DNA of 64,000 bases from Halodesulfurarchaeum sp. HSR-GB (GTDB lineage Archaea > Halobacteriota > Halobacteria > Halobacteriales > Halobacteriaceae), in contig NZ_JAVKGN010000001.1 of NCBI RefSeq assembly GCF_031432215.1, forward strand, positions 1,103,421 through 1,167,420, given 5' to 3'. The notes below the pieces were generated by a model, which had not been told where the DNA came from, did not search any database, and was given only the letters and a program-made list of their open reading frames with translations. Of the stretch, positions 53,494-61,525 are shown in pieces; the first letter of the stretch is position 1; every line of letters starts with the position of its first letter. The translations under genes and the position numbers were made by a program.

Positions 53494-54327
53494 CTACTCG
53501 ATCCGCGCTCCGGCCGGATCGACGCGTGTCACCTGGGGCTCGTAGCCGGCGTCGCTGAGTGCCGTGCCAAACGCGAAGACGGTCTCGCCGAGCATCGCCA
53601 TCGAGCCCACGCCGCCGGTCTCCTCGACGGCCGCGAGGATCGACTCGACGCGTGACGTTGCGAGCCCCACGTCGGCGGTGAACTGGCGGGCGGACCGCAT
53701 GAACTGCGATCGAGTGGGCCGCTCCTGGAGGCGCTCCAGGGCTGCGGTTCCGGCCCGGGTAATCACGTCCGGGTGCTCGGTGAGGACGTCCGGTGTGGAG
53801 AGTTCACCGAGCGCGAGATACTCCACGCGGCCGCCGCCGGGAATTCCGTCCAGGGCCCCGTAGGGCGGGGCGCCAGGGGCCTCGCGGATCACGATGCCAC
53901 CCCGGGACTGCGCGACGACGTCGCCTAGCCCGGTGCCCGCTTCGACGTCGGCCACGTGCGCCACGGTGACCAGTTCGTTCGTCGTGTGGGCCATTTCGGC
54001 CGCCTCGTTCGTCGCGAGCGCCGTTCCCAGGGCCATCCCGCCGGAGAGTCCAAAGCCTCGTCCGATCGGAAGGTCCGTACTGACATCGACGGTTGCCTCG
54101 ACCCCCAGCGCGTCGAGCACTCGGGAGACGGACTCGACGCTGGTGGGCGCTCCGTCGAGCGTGATGGTCGTCCGGTCGGCCGGCTTGCAGGTCACCTCGA
54201 CGCCGGCTTCGAGGGCCAGGCCCACGCCGCGCGAGCCGGTTTCAGCCGGGGTTTCGCGGCGGTCGACCGTGAACAGGCCGGTGACGTGGCCGGGGACGAA
54301 CGCGGTGGCAGCAGCCCGGTCGGGCAT
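53494..54327 (-). CDS. Pantoate kinase (GHMP family)
   Basis: Phosphorylates pantoate in the archaeal CoA pathway. The 277-residue GHMP kinase has TAFVPGHVTGLF at the N-terminus and the ATP-binding PIGRGFGLSGGMALGTALA loop in the middle. It lies between aspS and the phosphopantothenate synthetase gene, 3 nt after aspS ends. Length is normal. Confidence 0.92.
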   Translation of the reverse strand: MPDRAAATAFVPGHVTGLFTVDRRETPAETGSRGVGLALEAGVEVTCKPADRTTITLDGAPTSVESVSRVLDALGVEATVDVSTDLPIGRGFGLSGGMALGTALATNEAAEMAHTTNELVTVAHVADVEAGTGLGDVVAQSRGGIVIREAPGAPPYGALDGIPGGGRVEYLALGELSTPDVLTEHPDVITRAGTAALERLQERPTRSQFMRSARQFTADVGLATSRVESILAAVEETGGVGSMAMLGETVFAFGTALSDAGYEPQVTRVDPAGARIE

Positions 54328-54330
54328 CCA

Positions 54331-55635
54331 CTACGGCGAGAGCCGCGTGCGGTCCCGCGGGAAGATGACGGCCTCGCGGATGTTGTCGAGGTCGAGCATC
54401 GTCACGAGGAGCCGCTCGGCACCCATCCCCCAGCCCGCGTGGGGCGGCATGCCGTACTTGAACATCTTGGTGTAGTACTCGAAGGCCGCCGGGTCCAGGC
54501 CCTGGGCCTCGAAGCCCTCGACGAGTTCCTCGTAGCGGTGTTCGCGCTGCCCGCCCGAGACCAGTTCCATCCGGGGGTGATTCAGGTCGAAGCCGGTCGA
54601 GACCTCCGGATCGTCGTCCTCGTCTTTGATGTAGAAGGGTTTGACCGAGGCGGGCCAGTTCGTGATGAAGTAGTGCTGGTCCATCTCCTCACCGAGGGCC
54701 TTCTCGGCCTCGGTCGGGAGGTCATCTCCCCAGGTGAGCTGTTCGTCCACGACACCGGCGGCGTTGGCTCGCTGAATCGCCTCCTCGTAGGTGATCCGAG
54801 GGAAGTCGGCCTCGGGCACCTCGAAGGAGTCGGCCAGGCCCAGGGTTTCGAGTTCGTCCTGGCAGTTCTCTTGGACGGCCTCGTAGACCGAGCGAACGAA
54901 GGTCTCGGCCACGTCCATGGCCTCCTCAGCGTCGATGAAGGCGCTCTCGAAGTCGATACTCGTCGCCTCGTTCAGGTGCCGGGGCGTGTTGTGTTCCTCC
55001 GCCCGGAAGATCGGGCCGATCTCGAAGACCCGCTCCAGTCCGGAGGCCGCCAGGAGCTGTTTGAAGAGCTGTGGGGACTGGTTCATGAAGGCCTCCTGGC
55101 CGAAGTACGTGATCGGGAAGAGCTCGGTCCCGCCCTCGGTCCCGGTCGCGACGATCTTCGGGGTGGTGATCTCCGTGGAGCCGAGTTCGCGGAAGGTCTC
55201 CCGTGCGGCCCGGAGCACTTCGCTTCGGATCTCGAAGATCGCCCGTGGCTCGTCGCGGCGCAGGTCGAGCGTGCGGTTGTCGAGTCGCGTCGAGAGGTCG
55301 GCGCCGACCTTGCCCGAGGGGTCAAGGGGCAGTTCGGGGTCGGCCGCGGCGATGACCTCGATCTCCGAGGGGACGACCTCGACGCCGGTCGGGGCCCGAT
55401 CCTCCTCGAAGACCTCGCCCGTGACCGAGAGGACACTCTCGCGGTGGACCGAGAGCGCCCGCTCGACGAGTTCGTCGGGCAACTCGTCTTTCTCGAACTT
55501 GACCTGGATCTTGCCCGTTCGATCGCGGAGGATGAGAAAGGCGATCCCCCCGAGGTCGCGAATCTCGTGTACCCACCCGGCGACGGTGACCGACATGCCA
55601 GGCTCGGCGTCTGCAGCGTGTGTCCGGTCTTCCAT
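54331..55635 (-). CDS. aspS: Aspartate--tRNA ligase (archaeal type)
   Basis: 434 residues. An OB-fold anticodon-binding domain (about 15-105, [23 protein letters not shown] in part) precedes the class II catalytic core. Motif 2 lies in [22 protein letters not shown] and motif 3 in [20 protein letters not shown]. Whether it also charges Asn tRNA cannot be decided here. The ATG at 55635 gives the usual start. Its promoter lies at 55660-55666, directly beside the insertion element. Confidence 0.96.
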   Translation of the reverse strand: MEDRTHAADAEPGMSVTVAGWVHEIRDLGGIAFLILRDRTGKIQVKFEKDELPDELVERALSVHRESVLSVTGEVFEEDRAPTGVEVVPSEIEVIAAADPELPLDPSGKVGADLSTRLDNRTLDLRRDEPRAIFEIRSEVLRAARETFRELGSTEITTPKIVATGTEGGTELFPITYFGQEAFMNQSPQLFKQLLAASGLERVFEIGPIFRAEEHNTPRHLNEATSIDFESAFIDAEEAMDVAETFVRSVYEAVQENCQDELETLGLADSFEVPEADFPRITYEEAIQRANAAGVVDEQLTWGDDLPTEAEKALGEEMDQHYFITNWPASVKPFYIKDEDDDPEVSTGFDLNHPRMELVSGGQREHRYEELVEGFEAQGLDPAAFEYYTKMFKYGMPPHAGWGMGAERLLVTMLDLDNIREAVIFPRDRTRLSP

Positions 55636-55659
55636 GGGCGTGACTAGATCCCGGGCCGC

Positions 55660-55666
55660 TTTTAAC
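55660..55666 (-). promoter_or_regulatory. TATA box for aspS
   Basis: GTTAAAA on the minus strand, about 27 nt before the aspS ATG, predicts a leaderless transcript. The left hairpin of the insertion element begins 16 nt further upstream, so the element has replaced everything beyond the promoter core. Confidence 0.6.
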
Positions 55667-55681
55667 TCTTTCAGGCTAAGT

Positions 55682-55723
55682 CCCGCCCTCAAGGAGCGAC
55701 CACCGAGAGCGAGTAGGGCGGGG
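55682..55723 (+). repeat. Left-end hairpin of the TnpB element
   Basis: CCCGCCCT pairs perfectly with AGGGCGGG (8 bp) around an inner region that shares CCCTCAAGGAGC and GAGCGAGTAGGG with the right end. It is probably a subterminal palindrome recognised by TnpA, or the remnant of a related palindromic element. Confidence 0.65.
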
Positions 55724-55783
55724 ATACAGCCGTCACAGTGGAAGTTCCCACCTTTCAAGTAGTAATATGCACTAGATGAAGGC

Positions 55784-57136
55784 GTGGTCGAGGAGACGTT
55801 CAAGTACGCTGCAACTCCCGCTAGCAGTAAGGTAGCGACAGCTGCGTGGGAGGCAATTCAGACCTGTCGGGAAGTGTATAATCACGCACTCACACAGGAA
55901 TACCGGCCACGCCCCAAAGGGTCGAAGCCGTCATACACGTCGATGCAGAACAAGCTCCCTGCCTGGAAAGAGAAGTGGCCGGAATGGTCGGATGTCTACT
56001 CAAAAACGTTGCAGATGGCTGTGCGGCGTATCAAGCAAAGCGAGAGCGTGCTTGAGTCTCTCAAAGAGAAGGGCTACGAGGTCGGTCAACTGCAGTGGAA
56101 GTCACCGGAGGAATACAGGAGCATCGTCTACAACCAGTCCGGTTTCGACGTGGATCGTAACACGGATCGGACTGAACACGCGACGGTCGATTTCTCCAAA
56201 ATCGGGATTTTCCACCTCAAATATCACCGACCACTTCCGGAAGATGGCGAGATCTCTCAGATCATTCTGAAGAAGACAAAAACCGGCGACTGGACAGTAA
56301 ATATTGTCGTTGATTACGAGCCAGAATATCCCGAGCCACCTGCTATTGAAGAAATCGACGCCGAAAACACAGTTGGAATTGACCTCGGGATCACGTCATT
56401 CATCCACGATTCGACGGGTCGTTCATTCAAGTCGCTTGACGAACAAACTGATCGAGAGCGGATTGAGCGCCGGCATCGCAATCTCTCACGGAAGGAGTAC
56501 GGATCGAACAACTGGGAGAAAGCCCGGCAGAAGCTAGCTCAAGCGTATAAGCGGCTTCGCAATCGCCGAAAAGATTATCGCGAGAAACTCGCTCACGAGT
56601 ATACAACACATTACGATGCCGTCTTTCTCGAAGACTTGAACGTGAAGTCAATGATTGAAGGGGACCGAAACAGCCGCAATATCGCTGCGATGTCGTGGCG
56701 GAAAACCATCTATGCATTCAAACGCCATGGTGAGAAAAACGGGTGTCATGTGATCGAGGTGCCGCCAGCAGGAACGACGAAGCGTTGCTCGCAATGTGGC
56801 ACGGAAACAGCGAAACCACTGTGGGTTCGTAAACACTCCTGTCCAGCCTGTGGGTTTGTAGCGAATCGCGACTACAATTCGGCGTTAGAGATCAAACGCC
56901 TCGGCTTGGAAAAAATCGGAATCAGGGATTCGTCAGTAGACATAGGTCAGGGCATGGCCGAATCAACGTCCCCAGAACTCGGAGAGTTCTGGTGTGCGAA
57001 CGAATCGCCTCGCGATTCGTTAACGCCTGCGGAGACTGCACTCCCTGGGGAGGCTCCTTCTATCTCTCCAAAGCGCGTCGTTGAAACAGGAAGCCCTACC
57101 CTCAAGGAGCAAACGGCCGCAGCCGTGAGCGAGTAG
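55784..57136 (+). CDS. tnpB: TnpB RNA-guided endonuclease
   Basis: 450 residues, GTG start. TnpB proteins are Cas12-like nucleases guided by an RNA from the element's right end. The RuvC triad is complete: Asp200 ([10 protein letters not shown]), Glu283 (FLEDLNV) and Asp363 (NRDYNSAL). The zinc finger has Cys335/Cys338 and Cys353/Cys356. The N-terminal half includes [17 protein letters not shown]. The last codons ([15 protein letters not shown]) lie inside the right-end hairpin. The frame is undamaged, so the protein may be active. Confidence 0.95.
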   Translation: MVEETFKYAATPASSKVATAAWEAIQTCREVYNHALTQEYRPRPKGSKPSYTSMQNKLPAWKEKWPEWSDVYSKTLQMAVRRIKQSESVLESLKEKGYEVGQLQWKSPEEYRSIVYNQSGFDVDRNTDRTEHATVDFSKIGIFHLKYHRPLPEDGEISQIILKKTKTGDWTVNIVVDYEPEYPEPPAIEEIDAENTVGIDLGITSFIHDSTGRSFKSLDEQTDRERIERRHRNLSRKEYGSNNWEKARQKLAQAYKRLRNRRKDYREKLAHEYTTHYDAVFLEDLNVKSMIEGDRNSRNIAAMSWRKTIYAFKRHGEKNGCHVIEVPPAGTTKRCSQCGTETAKPLWVRKHSCPACGFVANRDYNSALEIKRLGLEKIGIRDSSVDIGQGMAESTSPELGEFWCANESPRDSLTPAETALPGEAPSISPKRVVETGSPTLKEQTAAAVSE

Positions 57137-57143
57137 GGTGGGG
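57094..57143 (+). ncRNA. Right-end hairpin, likely scaffold end of the TnpB guide RNA
   Basis: CCCTACCCTC and GAGCGAGTAGGGTGGGG form a stem around ACGGC/GCCGT, which makes a second inner stem. In known TnpB elements the guide (omega) RNA covers the 3' end of tnpB and the right end, then runs into flanking DNA as the guide. By that model the guide would start just after 57143 and match the DNA near 57144-57160. Existence of the RNA is inferred. Confidence 0.5.
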
Positions 57144-57174
57144 TAGTTCACACGCCAGTATTTCTCTCGACCGG

Positions 57175-57873
57175 TCAGGCCTCTTTCGCGCCGCGGACGG
57201 TCTCCTCGACGGCTTCGACCCCCTCCTCGTGGACGAGGTCGCCGACGACCACGACGTCGGCCACCGCTCCCATCTCTTTGGCCGACTCGTAATCCCGAAT
57301 GCCGCCGCCGTAGAAGAGCGTCGAGTCATCGAGTGCCTCGGTCGCGGCCGCGACGGTCTCCGTGTCCCCGAGCATTCCCGAATATTCCAGGTAGACGATC
57401 TCCTGGCCGAAGAGTCGCTCGGCGACCGCCGCGTAGGCCGCGACCTCCTCGGTGTCGAGATCGCAGTTCGCCTCGGTGTAGGTGGCAACCGAGGCGTCCG
57501 GGTTGAGCACGATGTAGGCCTCGGTGTGGGTGCGATCCCACTCGACTTCGTCGATGCGTGCCCACTCCTTGTGGGCGCCCGTGATCCAGAAGGGATCACC
57601 GGCGTTGAACACCGTCGGGATGAGATAGCCGTCCAGGCCCGGGTCCTCGATGACGACACCGGGGTTGGACGGTTCCTGGAAGAGCGGCACGTCGTACTCG
57701 CGACAGGCGCTCACCACCGTCTCCATTTTCTCCTCGGTCATACCCGTCGTCCCGCCGATTTCGATGGCGTCGGTGCCGCTCGTGCAAACGTCGGCGAACG
57801 TGTCATCGCCGGCGAGTTCCTTGTCGGGATCGACTTTGAGCACGTGATCCCACTGTGTCCACGGCCCGCTCAT
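57175..57873 (-). CDS. Geranylgeranylglyceryl phosphate synthase
   Basis: Makes the first ether bond of archaeal membrane lipids from sn-glycerol-1-phosphate and GGPP. The 232-residue TIM barrel has [12 protein letters not shown] near the start, [23 protein letters not shown], and a C-terminal phosphate-binding loop [12 protein letters not shown]. It ends 32 nt from the insertion element. Confidence 0.93.
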   Translation of the reverse strand: MSGPWTQWDHVLKVDPDKELAGDDTFADVCTSGTDAIEIGGTTGMTEEKMETVVSACREYDVPLFQEPSNPGVVIEDPGLDGYLIPTVFNAGDPFWITGAHKEWARIDEVEWDRTHTEAYIVLNPDASVATYTEANCDLDTEEVAAYAAVAERLFGQEIVYLEYSGMLGDTETVAAATEALDDSTLFYGGGIRDYESAKEMGAVADVVVVGDLVHEEGVEAVEETVRGAKEA

Positions 57874-57913
57874 GGCTTGATCGACACCTGGCGCGGCTAA
57901 AACGGCTTCGACT

Positions 57914-58873
57914 CTAGTTGTGGATGCCCATCGCTTCGATCTGCTCCTGGTACCGGTTCCGGATCGTGACCTCGGTCACCTGGGCGACGTCGGCGACCTC
58001 CCGCTGGGTCTTCTTCTCGTTGCACAGAAGCGAGGCGGCATAGATGGCTGCGGCGGCATAGCCGGTCGGCGACTTCCCGGAGAGCAGTCCTTTCTCGGCG
58101 GTCGTTTCGATGATCTCGTTTGCCTTGGACTGGACTTCCTCTGTCAGTTCCAGTTCCGAGCAAAAGCGGGGGACGTACTTCTTGGGATCGACGGGTTTCA
58201 TCTCCAGTCCGAGTTCCTGGGAAATGTAGCGATAGGTCCGACCGATCTCCTTGCGTTCGACCCGCGATACCTCCGAAATCTCCTCGAGACTCCGGGGGAT
58301 GCCTTCCTTGCGACAGGAGGCATACAGGGCCGAGGTGGCGACGCCCTCGATCGATCGGCCGCGAATGAGGTCCTCCTTGAGCGCCCGGCGATAGATGACG
58401 GAGGCGACCTCGCGTACCGATCGCGGGACCCCGAGCGCACTCGCCATCCGGTCGATCTCCGAGAGGGCAAATTGGAGGTTGCGTTCGCCGGCGTCCTTGG
58501 TCCGGATCCGTTCCTGCCACTTCCGAAGCCGGTGCATCTGGCTTCGCTTCTTCGAGGAGATCGACCGACCGTAGGCGTCCTTGTCCTTCCAGTCGATCGT
58601 GGTCGTCAGCCCCTTGTCGTGCATCGTCTGGGTGGTCGGGGCCCCTACGCGGGATTTCTGCTGGCGCTCCTGATGGTTGAAGGCGCGCCACTCCGGGCCG
58701 GGGTCTATCTTCTCCTCTTCCAGGACGAGTCCACACTCGTTACAGACGAGTTCGCCCCGGTCGGAGCTTTTGACCAGATCCTCGGAGCCACATTCCGGGC
58801 ACTCCCTGACGCCCTCTTTTGACTCCTCGGTCTCGGCCGCTTGTCGCTCCCGCTGGCGGGTAGACCGTGTCAT
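57914..58873 (-). CDS. tfb: Transcription initiation factor TFB
   Basis: Recruits RNA polymerase to TBP-bound promoters and contacts BRE. The 319-residue protein has a zinc ribbon (CPECGSEDL and VCNECGLVL), the B-finger/linker region [16 protein letters not shown], and two cyclin-like repeats (about 115-205 and 215-310), ending in an HTH that reads BRE ([19 protein letters not shown]). Haloarchaea usually have several TFBs; which paralogue this is cannot be told. The ATG at 58873 excludes ten unlikely residues. Confidence 0.96.
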   Translation of the reverse strand: MTRSTRQRERQAAETEESKEGVRECPECGSEDLVKSSDRGELVCNECGLVLEEEKIDPGPEWRAFNHQERQQKSRVGAPTTQTMHDKGLTTTIDWKDKDAYGRSISSKKRSQMHRLRKWQERIRTKDAGERNLQFALSEIDRMASALGVPRSVREVASVIYRRALKEDLIRGRSIEGVATSALYASCRKEGIPRSLEEISEVSRVERKEIGRTYRYISQELGLEMKPVDPKKYVPRFCSELELTEEVQSKANEIIETTAEKGLLSGKSPTGYAAAAIYAASLLCNEKKTQREVADVAQVTEVTIRNRYQEQIEAMGIHN

Positions 58874-58902
58874 CGCACTTTTATAGTAGCATTCTACACA
58901 CA

Positions 58903-58908
58903 CTTAAA
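58903..58908 (-). promoter_or_regulatory. TATA box for tfb
   Basis: TTTAAG on the minus strand, with GGG upstream, about 30 nt before the tfb ATG. It predicts a transcript with a leader of only a few nucleotides. Confidence 0.5.
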
Positions 58909-59050
58909 CCCATTGCCCGTGTCGGGTCCTTTCCCAGGGGACAGAACGGAGTAAACGCGCTGTAATACGCGTCTACACGCTCGTCGGCAACTTCACTTGA
59001 AGTATGACGGATTCGCATTATACTTGTGCGACGGGAACCGACAGGCTGGC

Positions 59051-59647
59051 ATGCCGGTCCTGGAGTGTGACCCGACCGAGGCTCGCGAGCGTCTGCGGGA
59101 GGCAGGCGCGACGATCTCGCCCGGAAAGACCGACCACGAGGTCTTCCACGCCGATCTGGGCGAGGCTCATGCCGTCGCCTACGAGGACAGCGTCGTGGTC
59201 CAGGGCAAACGCCCGGTCGACATCACCGCCGTGCTCGAGGGAGACGGGGGTGGGCGCGTGCACGTGTACTTCGATGGCGCCTGCCGGGGTAATCCCGGCC
59301 CGTCGGCCGTGGGCTACGTCCTCGTCGACGAGCACGGGATCGTCGAGGAGGGCGGCGAGACGATCGGTCGCGCCACGAACAACCAGGCCGAGTACGAGGC
59401 GCTCATCCGCGCGCTCGAAGTCGCGGCCCAGTACGGCTACAGGGAGATCGAGATCCGCGGGGACTCCGAATTGATCGTCAAGCAGGTTCGGGGCGCCTGG
59501 CAGACCAACGATCCCACCCTCCGGGAGTACCGGGTGCGGGTGCACGAACTCCTGGAGGAGTTCGAGGAGTACTCGATCACTCACGTCCCCCGGGAGACGA
59601 ACGAGCGGGCGGACGACCTCGCAAACGAGGCCCTCGACAATGCCTGA
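59051..59647 (+). CDS. rnhA: Ribonuclease HI (archaeal type)
   Basis: Removes RNA from RNA-DNA hybrids. The 198-residue product has an archaeal N-terminal domain (about 1-68) and the RNase H fold with catalytic Asp in VYFDGACRGNPGPSAVGYV, Glu in NNQAEYEAL and Asp in IRGDSELIVKQV. The ATG at 59051 (MPVLECDPTEARERL) is preferred over one 54 nt upstream. It overlaps the next gene by 8 nt. Confidence 0.94.
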   Translation: MPVLECDPTEARERLREAGATISPGKTDHEVFHADLGEAHAVAYEDSVVVQGKRPVDITAVLEGDGGGRVHVYFDGACRGNPGPSAVGYVLVDEHGIVEEGGETIGRATNNQAEYEALIRALEVAAQYGYREIEIRGDSELIVKQVRGAWQTNDPTLREYRVRVHELLEEFEEYSITHVPRETNERADDLANEALDNA

Positions 59648-60209
59648 GCTTCCGGACTCGGTCGTGGAGACGGCGCGGGCGATCACCCGGGCGATCCGTC
59701 GTGGCACCCATCAGGACCCGGAAGCACTACGAGAACGACGCGACACCCTTCTCGCCCGGTTCGAGTACACGGCTCGCGTTCGCGAGGACGATTCTGGCCC
59801 GGTCCTCGTCTGTCACCCCGCCGCGTGGCTCGACGACGATGGGGTGTTCCAGCCCGAAGCAATGGAGTCGACGGCAGCGGCGGTCGAACGCGACCTTTTC
59901 GAGCCGGCCGTCGAGGGAGGCTGGGCCGCGATCGAGGCCCACAACCGCGAACTCGCTGGGGAGGTACAGGACCGATACGGCGATCCCCACGGCGCGACGG
60001 CGACGGCGTTTGCCGAGTACATGGCGAATCACCACGAGGCGACCATCGAGGCTGCCTCGGAATCGGCGGTCGAAACCTTTCTCACCGAGTACCTCCCGCG
60101 AAACGCCTGGCCGACCCAGGCACAGAAAGCAAATGCAGAAACCTCGATTCGGCGGCTCTTCGACGTCGCGGGTGAACCCGTGCCGCTCGACCGTGACCGA
60201 AAAAGGTGA
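59640..60209 (+). CDS. Conserved haloarchaeal rnhA-operon protein (probably DUF7108)
   Basis: 189 residues, mostly helical and acidic (MPELPDSVVETARAITRAIR, later ATATAFAEYMANHHEATIE). It is coupled to rnhA by an 8-nt overlap, and homologues are found in that position in other haloarchaea. No catalytic motif is recognised. It ends near the convergent PadR gene. Confidence 0.8.
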   Translation: MPELPDSVVETARAITRAIRRGTHQDPEALRERRDTLLARFEYTARVREDDSGPVLVCHPAAWLDDDGVFQPEAMESTAAAVERDLFEPAVEGGWAAIEAHNRELAGEVQDRYGDPHGATATAFAEYMANHHEATIEAASESAVETFLTEYLPRNAWPTQAQKANAETSIRRLFDVAGEPVPLDRDRKR

Positions 60210-60233
60210 CCGTTAACTCCCGTTAGGCGGTGC

Positions 60234-60584
60234 TTACGCTTCCTCGACGATGGCGTCGACGAGTTCTGCGCGTTCGCTGTCCGTCACGAAGTGTTCCAGA
60301 CTCCAGGTGAGGTCGTCCTTGACGGCCTCCATGCCCGCGTCCGTGAGCGCGTACTCGTTGGTCCGCTTATCGAGCGCACTCTTCTCCACGAAGCCCTCCG
60401 AAACCAGGTCGTCCAGGTTGGGGTACAGGCGCCCGTGGTTGACTTCGTCGTCGTAGTAGGACTCCAGTTCTCGCTTGATCGCGAGCCCGTATCGGGGTCG
60501 CTCGGCGAGGACCGTGAGGATGTTCTTCTGAAATGCCGTCAGCTCCCGTGCAACCGCCACCTCGGCGCTCCGTGCTTCTGCCAT
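60234..60584 (-). CDS. PadR-family transcription regulator
   Basis: 116 residues with a winged helix (AFQKNILTVLAERPRYGLAI, then HGRLYPNLDDLVSEGFVEKS) and a C-terminal dimerisation helix. PadR proteins are usually repressors of nearby genes. The ATG at 60584 (MAEARSAEVAVARELTAF) was chosen. It is divergent from inorganic pyrophosphatase across 114 nt, so one shared control region may serve both. Confidence 0.9.
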   Translation of the reverse strand: MAEARSAEVAVARELTAFQKNILTVLAERPRYGLAIKRELESYYDDEVNHGRLYPNLDDLVSEGFVEKSALDKRTNEYALTDAGMEAVKDDLTWSLEHFVTDSERAELVDAIVEEA

Positions 60585-60698
60585 AGCCGTTAGGAAGCCA
60601 TTGAAACATTTAACACTTCTCAAACGAAGCACGTTTTCCTTGACACGTCTCCGGGTGAACCCGTAAAGTTGATGCGCCAAACGGGGACAGCACTCAGT

Positions 60699-61232
60699 AT
60701 GACGAATCTCTTCGAAGACCTCGAAACCGGGCCGAACCCACCGGAGACCATCTATGCGGTCATCGAGTGTCTCAAGGGCGAACGCAACAAGTACGAGTAC
60801 GACAAGGACATCCCCGGCGTGGTGCTCGACCGGGTTCTGCACAGCAACGTCCACTACCCGGGCGATTACGGCTTTATCCCCCAGTCCTTCTACGACGACG
60901 GCGACCCCTTCGACGTGCTGGTGCTGGTCGAGGACCAGACCTTCCCCGGCTGTGTCATCGAGGCCCGTCCGATCGGGCTCATGCGGATGGACGACGACGG
61001 CGAGCAGGACGACAAGGTCCTGGCGGTCCCCGCCGAGGACCCCCGCTATGACCACATGCAGGACCTGGCGGACGTGCCCCAGCAGACCCTCGATGAGATC
61101 TCGGAGTTCTTCGAGACCTACAAGAACCTGGAGGCGGGCAAGGAAGTCACCACCCAGGGCTGGGAGGACCGCGAGGCGGCCTTCGAGGCCATCGAACACG
61201 CCCAGGAGCTCTACGTCGAAGAGTTCGAGTAA
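60699..61232 (+). CDS. ppa: Inorganic pyrophosphatase (family I)
   Basis: Hydrolyses pyrophosphate and pulls polymer synthesis forward. The 177-residue enzyme has IPGVVLDRVLHSNVHYPGDYG-type sequence, the metal-binding DGDPFDVLVL, and DDKVLAVPAEDPRY. The ATG at 60699 begins MTNLFEDLETGPNPPE; an upstream ATG at 60669 is less likely. Inverted repeats follow the stop. Confidence 0.95.
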   Translation: MTNLFEDLETGPNPPETIYAVIECLKGERNKYEYDKDIPGVVLDRVLHSNVHYPGDYGFIPQSFYDDGDPFDVLVLVEDQTFPGCVIEARPIGLMRMDDDGEQDDKVLAVPAEDPRYDHMQDLADVPQQTLDEISEFFETYKNLEAGKEVTTQGWEDREAAFEAIEHAQELYVEEFE

Positions 61233-61234
61233 TC

Positions 61235-61252
61235 CCGGGAGCTCCCGGTTTT
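61235..61252 (+). terminator. Hairpin plus T-run after ppa
   Basis: The self-complementary CCGGGAGCTCCCGG ends in TTTT. The stem directly follows the ppa stop codon, the layout of an intrinsic-type terminator. Archaeal termination needs mainly the T-run, so the stem may also serve to protect the mRNA 3' end. Confidence 0.55.
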
Positions 61253-61253
61253 C

Positions 61254-61280
61254 GTGCTGATGCCTCTCACACATCAGCAC
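61254..61280. repeat. Perfect 9-bp inverted repeat downstream of ppa
   Basis: GTGCTGATG and CATCAGCAC flank a 9-nt loop. It begins 2 nt after the T-run of the previous hairpin. It could form a stable RNA stem or bind a dimeric protein. Confidence 0.6.
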
Positions 61281-61287
61281 CGGTTCG

Positions 61288-61310
61288 ACCCATGTATTAT
61301 GCGCATGGGT
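61288..61310. promoter_or_regulatory. Inverted repeat around a TATA-like element
   Basis: ACCCATG and CATGGGT enclose TATTATGCG. The AT-rich centre resembles a TATA box, so a protein bound here would control the promoter of whatever follows (the small ORF at 61347 or the enzyme at 61526). Confidence 0.45.
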
Positions 61311-61346
61311 AATTTCTTGAGGGTGGGTCACATAGTATAGTTCGTG

Positions 61347-61463
61347 ATGGCCGCAACGGACTCCCGCGTGGGAATCAGACACCTGACGGTCGTGCCGACG
61401 AACTTCGACCCCGATTTGGAGCCCCACTCGGAAACGGAGACAGACCCGGACCAGAACGAGTAG
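61347..61463 (+). CDS. Possible 38-residue acidic protein
   Basis: Reads MAATDSRVGIRHLTVVPTNF and then a Pro/Asp/Glu-rich tail ending DPDQNE. Codon choice (mostly C or G at third positions, acidic end) is like nearby genes. A possible TATA element (tattat) lies about 50 nt upstream inside an inverted repeat, and catagtatag about 15-20 nt upstream. There is no recognised family. It could be a leader peptide or chance reading frame. Confidence 0.4.
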   Translation: MAATDSRVGIRHLTVVPTNFDPDLEPHSETETDPDQNE

Positions 61464-61525
61464 CTGGGGCTGGGACACGCGGATACGAACCTTCTTGGGC
61501 GTGCCCACGATAGTGCCAGGCTGAT

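Larger units (their letters stand above)
55682..57143 (+). mobile_element. IS200/IS605-group element carrying tnpB only
   Basis: A roughly 1.46-kb element with one gene for TnpB and no TnpA transposase. It is flanked by two related hairpins, at 55682-55723 and 57094-57143. Transposition would need TnpA in trans. It sits between aspS and the GGGP synthase gene without breaking either. The exact tips are not certain, because elements of this group leave no target-site duplication or terminal inverted repeats. Confidence 0.8.
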
